From Desulfobacteraceae bacterium (GTDB lineage Bacteria > Desulfobacterota > DSM-4660 > Desulfatiglandales > HGW-15), in contig RPPU01000175.1 of NCBI GenBank assembly GCA_003819975.1, forward strand, positions 1 through 8,178: DNA of 8,178 bases. Reading direction: 5' to 3'. The notes beneath the pieces are model-generated. The model saw only the letters and a program-made list of their open reading frames with translations, made no database searches and was not told the origin of the DNA. The position numbers were made by a program, and so were the translations under genes. How positions within the stretch are numbered: the stretch's first letter is position 1; each line of letters opens with the position of its first letter. This document shows, one piece after another, positions 1-5,786 of the stretch.

Positions 1-1
1 C

Positions 2-553
2 CTGACTTCCGGAACCCTCTATTACGATAAAAAGGATTTGGACATTCTCGATATTCGGGAAGTCCGCCGTCAGATCGGGACGGTTTTGCAAAACAGCCAA
101 CTGCTCCCTGGCGATATTTATCGCAACATTGTCGGCACCTTAAGGTGTTCCACCGCGGAAGCATGGGAAGCGGCGAAAATGGTCGGACTCGACGAGGATA
201 TCCGGTTGATGCCCATGGAAATGAATACAGTGATCGGATTGGGATGCAGCACTTTATCGGAAGGTCAGAAACAGAGAATATTGATCGCCCGGGCGATCGT
301 TCATAAGCCGCGCATTCTGTTTTTTGACGAGGCAACTAGTGCTTTGGATAATCGTACGCAGGACATCGTCAGCCGCAGCCTGGAGCGTTTAAAAGTGACC
401 CGTTTGGTCATCGCCCATCGCTTAAGCACCATTATCAACGCCGACCGGATTTATGTTCTCGATGCAGGAGAAATCGTCCAGGCCGGGACCTATCGGGAAT
501 TGGTTCAAAAGCCGGGGGTTTTCAAGGAAATGGCGGAAAGACAGATTCTGTAA
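2..553 (+). CDS. NHLM-type RiPP exporter ABC transporter, ATP-binding C-terminal part (5' truncated)
   Basis: The reading frame is open from base 2 and its true start lies left of the window; 183 residues of the nucleotide-binding domain are visible. It should hydrolyse ATP at the inner membrane to drive peptide export. Visible motifs are the Q-loop (VLQN, about 86-97), the signature LSEGQ (254-268), Walker B with catalytic Glu (ILFFDE, 314-331), the D-loop SALD and the switch His (416-418, IAHRLST). Walker A and the membrane domain are off-window. The wording VRRQIGTVLQN...LLPGDIYRNIVG, EAWEAAKMVGLDEDI and LDNRTQ is what I know from the second NHLM ABC protein (TIGR03797-like), not from the peptidase-bearing one. 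The signature is odd: Glu replaces the first Gly of LSGGQ. The substrate is probably the peptide encoded on the opposite strand at 4475-4840. I am confident of ABC exporter and fairly confident of NHLM. Confidence 0.88.
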   Translation: MTSGTLYYDKKDLDILDIREVRRQIGTVLQNSQLLPGDIYRNIVGTLRCSTAEAWEAAKMVGLDEDIRLMPMEMNTVIGLGCSTLSEGQKQRILIARAIVHKPRILFFDEATSALDNRTQDIVSRSLERLKVTRLVIAHRLSTIINADRIYVLDAGEIVQAGTYRELVQKPGVFKEMAERQIL

Positions 554-582
554 GAAGAGAAAAGGCAAGGATAAAAGAAATC

Positions 583-1797
583 ATGAAACACTCATTTTTT
601 TTCCATAAACGCAACGTGTCATTGGCCAGTTATGCGGCGCTGGCGGTTTTCGCGGCGGTTTTTTTATTGAGCCATTGCGGCAAAGGCATGGATGAACGGG
701 AAGCCAGGGCCAGAAAAGCCGCCAAAAACAAGGGCAATATCGTCATCGGCGTCGTTTCACCCTTGAAGTTAAAGCCCGCCATCGACTCTTATCGGCAAGG
801 CATTGAATTGGCCCTGGAAGAATTAAACGGGTTCAATAAAGTGCTGGGACGAAAGATTGAAATTATCCATAAAGACGACGAAGGCATGGTCGATAAAGGG
901 AGAATCATCGCTCAAGAATTTTCAAGCAATCCGGATATGACGGCGGTCATCGGTCATTACAATTCCTATATTTCTCTTCAAACAGCCATTATATACGAAT
1001 ATTACGGATTGCTCATGATGTCGCCGCATTCCCGCAGCCCTGAATTTCCCTGGCAGAGCTTTCATCTTGTTTTTCAAAACGCCGTTTCGGATGAAAAATC
1101 GATGCGGGAGATCATGCAATATCTTAAAAGCAAAAAGTTGAATCGTTTTGTCGTTTATTACGTGAAAGATGCATATGGTTACAGCCTGGCTCAAGCATTT
1201 GAAAAATGCGCCCAGGATTTTGAAATCAGCATTGTGGACAGTCGATCTTTCGACCCTTCCAGCCATGCGCGGTATTTTGCCAATGATCTGAAATTCTGGA
1301 AATCGAATTTTTCTTTTGACGGAATATTCATCGCGTGTCTTTCGAAGGAAGGCATCGAGATCATATCCGAGGCTCGAAAGCTGGGAATGAAAACGACCTT
1401 TATCTGCGGCCCGGGTTTGGCTACGCGCGATTTATTGGGCCGCCGGGACGTCGCGACCGAGGGAACCATTGTGGCGACTTATTTTCATCCCAACGATCCG
1501 CGGCCGGAAGTAAAGAAATTCAATGAAAGTTATGAAAAAAAATACGGCTATGCTCCCGACAGCGAAGCAGCCTTGGGTTATGATACGCTTCACGTGCTGG
1601 CTGAAGCCATGATCCGGGCCGGAACAACCGTTCCAGAGAAAGTCGCCGAAGAATTAAGACGTTTAAAAAATTGGTCCGGAGCTACCGGGCTGCATAATTT
1701 CAATTTAGAAGGAGAGGTGACGGGGAAATCAGTATACATTTGCGTCGTTCGCAACAACCGACTGGAGCTAATCCAGTCTTCCGAGCCGCCCTTATAA
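583..1797 (+). CDS. Periplasmic substrate-binding lipoprotein, branched-chain amino acid/LivJ-like fold
   Basis: This 404-residue protein starts with a basic N-terminus and a hydrophobic segment (about residues 12-30) ending LLSHC, so it is probably lipidated at Cys32. His at the -1 position of the lipobox is unusual, where Gly, Ala or Ser is the norm. Residues about 52-390 match the type I periplasmic binding fold (Peripla_BP_6 family): NIVIGVVSPL at the start, an ENG-like LEELNG region, VIGHYNSYISLQTAIIYEYY and MSPHSRSP in the first lobe, and KDAYGYSLAQAFEK in the second. The start lies 29 bp after the ABC gene, with AAGGAT upstream, so the two are probably co-transcribed. No cognate permease or ATPase for uptake is in the window; it may bind a small ligand for sensing or work with the peptide system, but the ligand cannot be read from sequence. 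Its last 6 bp overlap the end of the convergent radical SAM gene. Confidence 0.85.
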   Translation: MKHSFFFHKRNVSLASYAALAVFAAVFLLSHCGKGMDEREARARKAAKNKGNIVIGVVSPLKLKPAIDSYRQGIELALEELNGFNKVLGRKIEIIHKDDEGMVDKGRIIAQEFSSNPDMTAVIGHYNSYISLQTAIIYEYYGLLMMSPHSRSPEFPWQSFHLVFQNAVSDEKSMREIMQYLKSKKLNRFVVYYVKDAYGYSLAQAFEKCAQDFEISIVDSRSFDPSSHARYFANDLKFWKSNFSFDGIFIACLSKEGIEIISEARKLGMKTTFICGPGLATRDLLGRRDVATEGTIVATYFHPNDPRPEVKKFNESYEKKYGYAPDSEAALGYDTLHVLAEAMIRAGTTVPEKVAEELRRLKNWSGATGLHNFNLEGEVTGKSVYICVVRNNRLELIQSSEPPL

Positions 1798-3174
1798 TCG
1801 GGCGATTTCGTAAATGTAATTCAGTTGAAAAGATGTCGCGACGATTGATGCCACGTTGCTCCTGTCCAAATTCGGAGAGTCGTAGTGTCCCAAATGAACG
1901 AACAATTCCGGATAACGCTTGATGATGAATTTCGAATAATCGTTCAAATGTATGTCATCCAAGGAAACATCGGAGACATCGCGATCATAATGGACAGAAT
2001 GATGCTTCAATAATTCAGTGCCGGGTAACGGGCCTAATGCATGGATTTGGCTTGTTTTTACGCCCATTTCCAATAAAGAGCAATGTAATTTAAAAGTGTT
2101 GTTTATATCCTCATCGCTTTCCCATGGAAAACCGACAATGAAAGATGTCACTATTTCGAAATCCATTTTAAGCGCTTCTTCAATAATTTTCAGGCCCTGT
2201 TTTAGATTGATATTTTTATTCAATTTATTCAAAGTGATCTGAGATGCGCTTTCAAGACCTATAAAAACACCCTTACAACCGGCTTCATGCAATATTTTCA
2301 AGTCGTCGATTTTAATATCGCTGATTCTGATGCTGCAACCCCATTTGAAGCTGTGATTTGTATTTATCATGTGCCGGCAAAAATCGATAAAAAGTCTTCT
2401 GGGACTGGAAAAATTATCGCCGACGAATTCAAACAAAGATAAATTCGTTTTTTCGTGATAATGGTTCATTTCCGACAATAATCTGGCATTGGACTTGCGG
2501 CGGATGATATTGTCCCAAAATAATCTTGTAGAACAGTATTTGCATCTCCCAAAACATCCCCTCGAGGCGTCAATCGGTATGCTTTTTGTGAAATTATTTT
2601 TATACAGAGAATTAAAAATATTATAAAAAGCATCGTTTTCATGCAAGTAAGGCAAGTCATCCAAGTCTGCAATCAAATCCCGTTTTGAAGGCCGCGAATT
2701 TCTTATGAGAACGCCCGGAATATTCGTTAAATCATACAGGCCCGTTGCACGGCGGTTCACCGCTTCGAGGAACGATTGTTCCGCTTCACCGATAAAAACC
2801 GCGTCGATTTGTTCGAAATTCTTCAGAATGTCCTCCGCAATCGGAAAAACATGAGGACCGCCGAGCCAAATGCCTATTTCATCATCAATTTCTTTTATTC
2901 TTTTCGACAAATAGAGTGTATGGTGGAATGAATTACACACGGCCGATAAACCTATGGTGTCATAGGTTTTGAAATCGATTTTATGGATTATGTTTTCGAT
3001 CAAATCATCCGAATCGATACAACGCTTATTCAGCAAATCATCATGAAAAATAAATATATCGACCATTTTATAATTCAAAGTCGCAGATTGCAGGGATAAC
3101 AATCCCAACGGCAAATATGGAACTATTTTGCCGTTTGCTATATTGATTGACGGAATCAGTAATATTCGTTTCAT
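1792..3174 (-). CDS. B12-binding-type radical SAM enzyme, probable RiPP maturase
   Basis: This 460-residue protein has the two-domain layout of cobalamin-dependent radical SAM enzymes. An N-terminal Rossmann-like B12-binding region (about 1-140) carries LPLGLLSL and the family hallmark LGGPHVFP (104-111), without an obvious DxHxxG motif. The radical SAM barrel (about 195-400) has the iron-sulfur site CFGRCKYC (Cys207, Cys211, Cys214), then FVGDNF, GLESAS (306-311) and SFIVGFPWES (344-353). Such enzymes use SAM and a [4Fe-4S] cluster to methylate or otherwise functionalise unactivated carbons. Its place as last gene of an operon with an NHLP precursor and a second small peptide implies peptide tailoring; the exact reaction cannot be told. 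It has a poor ribosome-binding site (GGAA only 2 nt before ATG) and a hairpin just upstream. The gene is markedly AT-rich compared with lemA and the M48 gene. No terminator precedes the overlapping convergent gene. An alternative would be a B12-radical SAM enzyme of other metabolism, which the context makes less likely. Confidence 0.88.
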   Translation of the reverse strand: MKRILLIPSINIANGKIVPYLPLGLLSLQSATLNYKMVDIFIFHDDLLNKRCIDSDDLIENIIHKIDFKTYDTIGLSAVCNSFHHTLYLSKRIKEIDDEIGIWLGGPHVFPIAEDILKNFEQIDAVFIGEAEQSFLEAVNRRATGLYDLTNIPGVLIRNSRPSKRDLIADLDDLPYLHENDAFYNIFNSLYKNNFTKSIPIDASRGCFGRCKYCSTRLFWDNIIRRKSNARLLSEMNHYHEKTNLSLFEFVGDNFSSPRRLFIDFCRHMINTNHSFKWGCSIRISDIKIDDLKILHEAGCKGVFIGLESASQITLNKLNKNINLKQGLKIIEEALKMDFEIVTSFIVGFPWESDEDINNTFKLHCSLLEMGVKTSQIHALGPLPGTELLKHHSVHYDRDVSDVSLDDIHLNDYSKFIIKRYPELFVHLGHYDSPNLDRSNVASIVATSFQLNYIYEIARL

Positions 3175-3190
3175 ATTTCCATTTATCTCG

Positions 3191-3233
3191 TTTTAACGAT
3201 GAGATCGGATACGGCAGTGAAAGATCGTTAAAA
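3191..3233 (-). other. Intercistronic hairpin between second precursor candidate and radical SAM gene
   Basis: A perfect 10-bp inverted repeat (TTTTAACGAT at 3191-3200, ATCGTTAAAA at 3224-3233) flanks a 23-nt loop. In the minus-strand transcript its 5' arm contains the stop codon of the 74-residue ORF, and its 3' arm ends 16 nt before the radical SAM start codon. No U-tract follows, so it is not a textbook terminator. It could stabilise the upstream precursor message or restrict ribosome entry at the radical SAM start, which lacks a strong Shine-Dalgarno sequence. The structure is seen in the sequence; the role is inferred. Confidence 0.5.
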
Positions 3234-3452
3234 GGTGACCGAGTATGATCCGGTACCGCCGGCAGGATGCTCTTTTTCCCGATAACCTGTTATCGCGAAT
3301 CCAATGACGGTGATCAATTCCTTTTTTTCTTCCAAAGTCAATGGCGTTTCAGACAGGGCATAAATCTTCAGCAATGCGTCATTCAATTCCTTTAAAACAG
3401 ATGGGTTCTTTTGAATTTTGATCAGCAGGTTTTTGATATTTTCACTAACCAT
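3228..3452 (-). CDS. Candidate second RiPP precursor peptide, 74 aa
   Basis: I do not recognise a named family. The protein has an amphipathic helical N-terminal two thirds (about 4-56, with NPSVLKELNDALLK and LTLEEKKELITVIGFAI), a short charged linker (YREKEH, 57-62), then PAGG (63-66) and an eight-residue tail TGSYSVTF. A helical acidic leader, a Gly-Gly, and a short Ser/Thr/aromatic tail without charge is the build of a precursor peptide. The final nine residues match the final nine of the NHLP precursor of the same operon in pattern (G-x-G-S-Y-[S/T]-x-[S/T]-aromatic). The ribosome-binding site AAGGGG lies about 10 nt before ATG. It sits 26 bp after the GNAT gene and directly before the radical SAM gene. 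Alternatively it could be a small partner or leader-binding protein for the radical SAM enzyme, but the shared tail argues for substrate. Confidence 0.7.
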   Translation of the reverse strand: MVSENIKNLLIKIQKNPSVLKELNDALLKIYALSETPLTLEEKKELITVIGFAITGYREKEHPAGGTGSYSVTF

Positions 3453-3478
3453 GAAACAGGTTCCCCTTTAGGTTAACG

Positions 3479-4381
3479 TTACAAGAGTTTTGATCTTTCC
3501 ACGGATTCATGCAACTCCGACAAATAGGGGGCCAATCGTTTGCGGGCGAAATTCATCATCATTTTATTGGTATTTTGAATCATAAAAATTCCGATTTTCA
3601 AATGGGGATCTTGATGATGCAACAAGCGTTGAATGGATTCAGCCAACATAGGCAGCCCCAAACCCGATCTTTGAAACTCTTTGCGGACGAACATGGCGGT
3701 AAACCGAATGGCATCCCTCATGACACGGTGATTGATAAACCAACCGACAATATCTTTTTGGCCATTTTGCCGCAGAACCAAGCTGCTGATGGGATCAATG
3801 CTGTGTTCTTCCTGAAAAGGAGTGAGGATTTCCGGGTACCATGCGTTTTTGCTTTGACTGTCTTTGATGGCTTGTTTTTCAAAATCGGAAACATCTTTCC
3901 ACAGTCCCAATTCGAAACCATTCAGCGATATCTCATTTTCAAGCCAGGGAGCTTTGATAATGGCTTCCCGATCGGCCCGGCCGATCAGAGATCGTACGCG
4001 ATAAGGCTCATAATGAAAAAAATCAAGAAGTTTTTCAACCGGTTCGGAATAATCCGCCTCTCTCTCATAAACAGTAAAAATCCTCTTGCATTGGAGGTCT
4101 GTCAATTCCGTTTCAAGGTGTTGGAGAAGAATTTTGGCGATGCCTTGCTTGCGGTGATTTTTGGCCGTAAAAAGAGAGAGCAACTGAACGATATCGTTTC
4201 CCGTTGTTTTCGCTAAAACCAACCCGATGGGCTCTTCAGACGAATTTTGCGCGCCGATCGCCAGAATCGTAGGATCGGTTTTATCCGCGGCCGACCTTAG
4301 AAAGAGGCGATATCGGGGATAGGTCATTAAAGCATAGGCATTCAGATTGGTTGGATTTAAGGATATGAGTTTTAATGGCAT
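3479..4381 (-). CDS. Tandem-GNAT-domain acetyltransferase
   Basis: This 300-residue protein contains two GNAT folds. The first (about 1-145) has beta-4 LLSLFTAKNHRKQGIAKILLQHLE with the acetyl-CoA pyrophosphate loop R77-x-x-G80-x-A82. The second (about 150-290) has FTAMFVRKEFQRSGLGLPMLAESI with Q237-x-x-G240-x-G242, followed by MIQNTNKMMMNFARK, the usual N/F-rich motif B region. GNAT enzymes transfer an acyl group from acyl-CoA to an amine. Lying between two precursor-like genes and before a radical SAM gene, it could acylate a leader, a core Lys (the NHLP core begins Lys-Lys) or a free N-terminus, or give self-protection. These roles are inference. The ATG has no Shine-Dalgarno sequence (about 18 nt upstream read CTCAATCATCTCATTTGTT) and lies just downstream of a 14-bp hairpin, which suggests deliberately low or coupled expression. 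I am sure of the fold and unsure of the substrate. Confidence 0.85.
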   Translation of the reverse strand: MPLKLISLNPTNLNAYALMTYPRYRLFLRSAADKTDPTILAIGAQNSSEEPIGLVLAKTTGNDIVQLLSLFTAKNHRKQGIAKILLQHLETELTDLQCKRIFTVYEREADYSEPVEKLLDFFHYEPYRVRSLIGRADREAIIKAPWLENEISLNGFELGLWKDVSDFEKQAIKDSQSKNAWYPEILTPFQEEHSIDPISSLVLRQNGQKDIVGWFINHRVMRDAIRFTAMFVRKEFQRSGLGLPMLAESIQRLLHHQDPHLKIGIFMIQNTNKMMMNFARKRLAPYLSELHESVERSKLL

Positions 4382-4398
4382 AACAAATGAGATGATTG

Positions 4399-4449
4399 AG
4401 GCCTACTTGAAAGGGCAAGAGAAGACAATAAATCATTTCAAGCAGGCCT
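4399..4449 (-). other. Intercistronic hairpin after NHLP precursor gene
   Basis: Arms at 4399-4412 (AGGCCTACTTGAAA) and 4436-4449 (TTTCAAGCAGGCCT) pair over 14 positions around a 23-nt loop. The single non-Watson-Crick position is a G-U pair in the minus-strand RNA but an A-C mismatch in the plus-strand RNA, so the structure favours the minus-strand transcript. It lies 25 nt after the precursor stop codon and 17 nt before the GNAT start. No U-run follows. A plausible role is partial termination or 3'-end protection, giving more precursor than enzyme mRNA. The pairing is observed; the function is inferred. Confidence 0.6.
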
Positions 4450-4474
4450 TAGGGTGTTAAAAAATATCGAAAAG

Positions 4475-4840
4475 TTACCAGCTATGAGTATAACTGCCCT
4501 TACCAGTCCAGCCATCCGGCCCACATTCAACACCGACTGAGAAACTATTCCCTTTTTTACCTCCGGCAACCGCTTCCAGATGACCGTCCGACAATTCGCC
4601 GTTTTCGCCCACCAAGCCGGGCATATCAAAAATCATTTCGGGTTCGTTCGGTTTTTTTACAAGAATGCCGTCTTCTTTGAGGGAAACGATCGTCCCTTTG
4701 GGAATCTCACTTCCGGCAACTTCTTTAATCGCTCCGCCAAGATCCGTCAGGCATCTCGTCATATAAGAGCCGTCCGCGGAAGCTTTTTCGCCCATTTTAT
4801 TGATAATTTCCTGAATTTCATCCCGTGTCCACATTTTCAT
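4475..4840 (-). CDS. NHLP-family (nitrile-hydratase-leader) RiPP precursor peptide
   Basis: This 121-residue protein has the design of NHLP/proteusin precursors. A long leader of about 94 residues resembles nitrile hydratase alpha subunit, seen in AIKEVAGSEIPKGTIVSLKEDG (37-58), ending with the family export site ELSDGHLEAVAGG (82-94), where a C39-type peptidase domain of the NHLM transporter would cut after Gly94. The predicted core is 27 residues (95-121), starts Lys-Lys-Gly, has one Cys (106), Trp111 and Trp121, many Gly and Ser, and ends GKGSYTHSW. A single Cys and no LanM or YcaO gene nearby argue against a multi-ring lanthipeptide or a heterocycle-rich product. The first ATG is chosen because AAGGAGGG lies 7 nt upstream; Met3 would sit 13 nt away. 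It is the first gene of the minus-strand operon, followed by a hairpin, so it should be the most abundant product. Modification by the operon's radical SAM and GNAT enzymes is inferred. Confidence 0.85.
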   Translation of the reverse strand: MKMWTRDEIQEIINKMGEKASADGSYMTRCLTDLGGAIKEVAGSEIPKGTIVSLKEDGILVKKPNEPEMIFDMPGLVGENGELSDGHLEAVAGGKKGNSFSVGVECGPDGWTGKGSYTHSW

Positions 4841-4847
4841 ACTCTTT

Positions 4848-4855
4848 CCCTCCTT
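4848..4855 (-). promoter_or_regulatory. Strong Shine-Dalgarno site of the NHLP precursor
   Basis: In the minus-strand transcript AAGGAGGG stands 7 nt before the ATG at 4840. This is near-perfect complementarity to the 16S rRNA tail. It contrasts with the weak or absent sites before the GNAT and radical SAM genes, which supports high precursor and low enzyme translation. It also decides the start in favour of Met1 over Met3. Confidence 0.75.
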
Positions 4856-4878
4856 GTTTAAAATATAAATTAGGATAA

Positions 4879-4907
4879 AAAATACCCCTTGCCCTCATCC
4901 TGTTCAA
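4879..4907 (-). promoter_or_regulatory. Putative sigma70 promoter of the RiPP precursor operon
   Basis: Read on the minus strand, a -35 element TTGAAC (4902-4907) and a -10 element TATTTT (4879-4884) are separated by exactly 17 bp. The predicted transcript start near 4872 leaves a leader of about 30 nt that includes the strong ribosome-binding site. The -35 matches consensus at 5 of 6 positions and the -10 at 4 of 6. A 10-bp palindrome AAAACGTTTT (4924-4933) lies about 17 bp upstream of the -35 and could be a regulator site. This was assigned by eye and has not been tested. Confidence 0.45.
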
Positions 4908-5030
4908 AAACATTTGATACGGGAAAACGTTTTGGCGTCATTCAGCCTCGGATATCATGTGGAATTTTAATAATGAAAAATCAACTTATCAAACCTGAAA
5001 AGAGAAAGATCAAAAACCGCTCATATTGGA

Positions 5031-5063
5031 AATCTCTTTTTGAATAATTTTAAAAAAGAGATT
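5031..5063. repeat. 11-bp inverted repeat, intergenic
   Basis: AATCTCTTTTT (5031-5041) is the exact reverse complement of AAAAAGAGATT (5053-5063), with an 11-nt AT-only loop apart from one G. It would form a hairpin in either transcript. Neither strand has a G+C-rich stem with a following U-run, so a standard terminator is not supported. It lies between the two divergent genes and may be a regulator site or an upstream untranslated-region structure. Confidence 0.4.
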
Positions 5064-5101
5064 ATATTTGGCGAGGCTAAAAATGCCAGTCCTACAAACC
5101 A

Positions 5102-5123
5102 CTATTTTTAATAATAAAAATAG
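5102..5123. repeat. 9-bp inverted repeat upstream of lemA
   Basis: CTATTTTTA (5102-5110) and TAAAAATAG (5115-5123) are exact inverted copies around a 4-nt ATAA spacer. Short symmetric AT-rich sites like this, about 75 bp before a start codon, can be operators, though chance is possible in such AT-rich DNA. Confidence 0.35.
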
Positions 5124-5196
5124 GGTATTGGTGTCAAGTGAAATCTAAATTCCCAGTAAAAATAAGAAAGGTCAAACTTAATAAGGAGGGGAAAAA

Positions 5197-5784
5197 ATGA
5201 TAACGTTGTTCATTTTTCTTGGAATTGTCGGGATTCTTATTCTGATATGCATCGTCATCTATAATAATTTGGTTACATTACGGAATCGTTACAAAAACGC
5301 CTATAGTCAGATCGATGTGCAACTGAAGCGGCGCTATGATTTGATTCCCAATTTGGTGGAAACCGCCAAGGGTTATCTCAAGCACGAACGGGAAACTTTG
5401 GAAGCGGTCATTAAGGCCCGGAACCAGGCCAGCCAAGCCGGTCAGAGAGCGGCAAGCAACCCGGGGGATGCGGCTGCTATGCAGGGTTTGATCGGCGCGG
5501 AAACCGCCCTCACCGGCGCTCTGGGCCGGTTTTTCGCTTTGGCCGAGAGTTACCCTGATTTAAAAGCCAACCAAACCATGGCGCAACTCATGGAAGAGCT
5601 TTCCTCCACGGAAAATAAGATTGCCTTTGCCCGCCAAGCCTACAACGATGCGGTCATGGGTTATAATATCAGCCGCGAAAAATTTCCGAATATGATCATC
5701 GCGGGTTCCTTCGGTTTTAACGAAGCCGTACTTTTTGAAGTCAGCGCGCCTGAAGAAAGACAGGCCGTCAAGGTTTCCTTTTAA
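5197..5784 (+). CDS. lemA: LemA family membrane-anchored protein
   Basis: This 195-residue protein has one N-terminal transmembrane segment (about 2-22) and a helical-bundle domain outside or inside the membrane. It carries the LemA hallmarks: YNNLVTLRNRYKNAYSQIDVQLKRRYDLIPNLVETAKGY (read in pieces from residue 22 to 60), AESYPDLKANQTMAQLMEELSSTENKIAFAR, YNDAVMGYN, and the closing FNEAVLFEVSAPEE...VKVSF. Length is normal for the family. The start has an excellent ribosome-binding site, AAGGAGGGG, 5 nt upstream. The biochemical role of LemA is not settled; family members are often encoded with M48 proteases, as here, and are linked to envelope quality control. The two genes are 70 bp apart with a strong hairpin between them and are probably co-transcribed. 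A functional link to the neighbouring peptide cluster is not shown. Confidence 0.95.
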   Translation: MITLFIFLGIVGILILICIVIYNNLVTLRNRYKNAYSQIDVQLKRRYDLIPNLVETAKGYLKHERETLEAVIKARNQASQAGQRAASNPGDAAAMQGLIGAETALTGALGRFFALAESYPDLKANQTMAQLMEELSSTENKIAFARQAYNDAVMGYNISREKFPNMIIAGSFGFNEAVLFEVSAPEERQAVKVSF

Positions 5785-5786
5785 AT

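Larger units (their letters stand above)
4841..5196. other. Divergent AT-rich intergenic region between RiPP operon and lemA
   Basis: These 356 bp separate the minus-strand precursor operon from plus-strand lemA. They hold the precursor's ribosome-binding site and promoter, a 10-bp palindrome at 4924-4933, two inverted repeats (5031-5063 and 5102-5123) and the lemA Shine-Dalgarno sequence AAGGAGGGG (5183-5191). A plus-strand 24-codon ORF (4973-5047, beginning MKNQLIKPEKRK and ending KSLFE) has no ribosome-binding site, and its 3' end overlaps the first repeat; I do not call it a gene. I could not assign a convincing -35/-10 pair for lemA, and no known riboswitch is recognisable. Confidence 0.6.

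Noticed and set aside
922..1469. Minus-strand ORFs inside the binding-protein gene
   Set aside because: They overlap a complete, well-conserved periplasmic binding protein and show no recognisable domains.
3509..4216. Long plus-strand ORF (235 codons) opposite the GNAT gene
   Set aside because: It is antisense to a clear tandem-GNAT gene, has low-complexity composition without any family motif, and no ribosome-binding site.
4478..4558. Lanthipeptide or heterocycle-rich reading of the NHLP core
   Set aside because: The core has only one Cys, and no LanM, LanB or YcaO gene is visible, so at most one ring could form. Genes outside the window could still change this.
4580..4861. Plus-strand ORF opposite the NHLP precursor
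   Set aside because: It is the mirror of the precursor, which has a strong ribosome-binding site and the diagnostic ELSDxxLEAVAGG motif; the mirror has neither.
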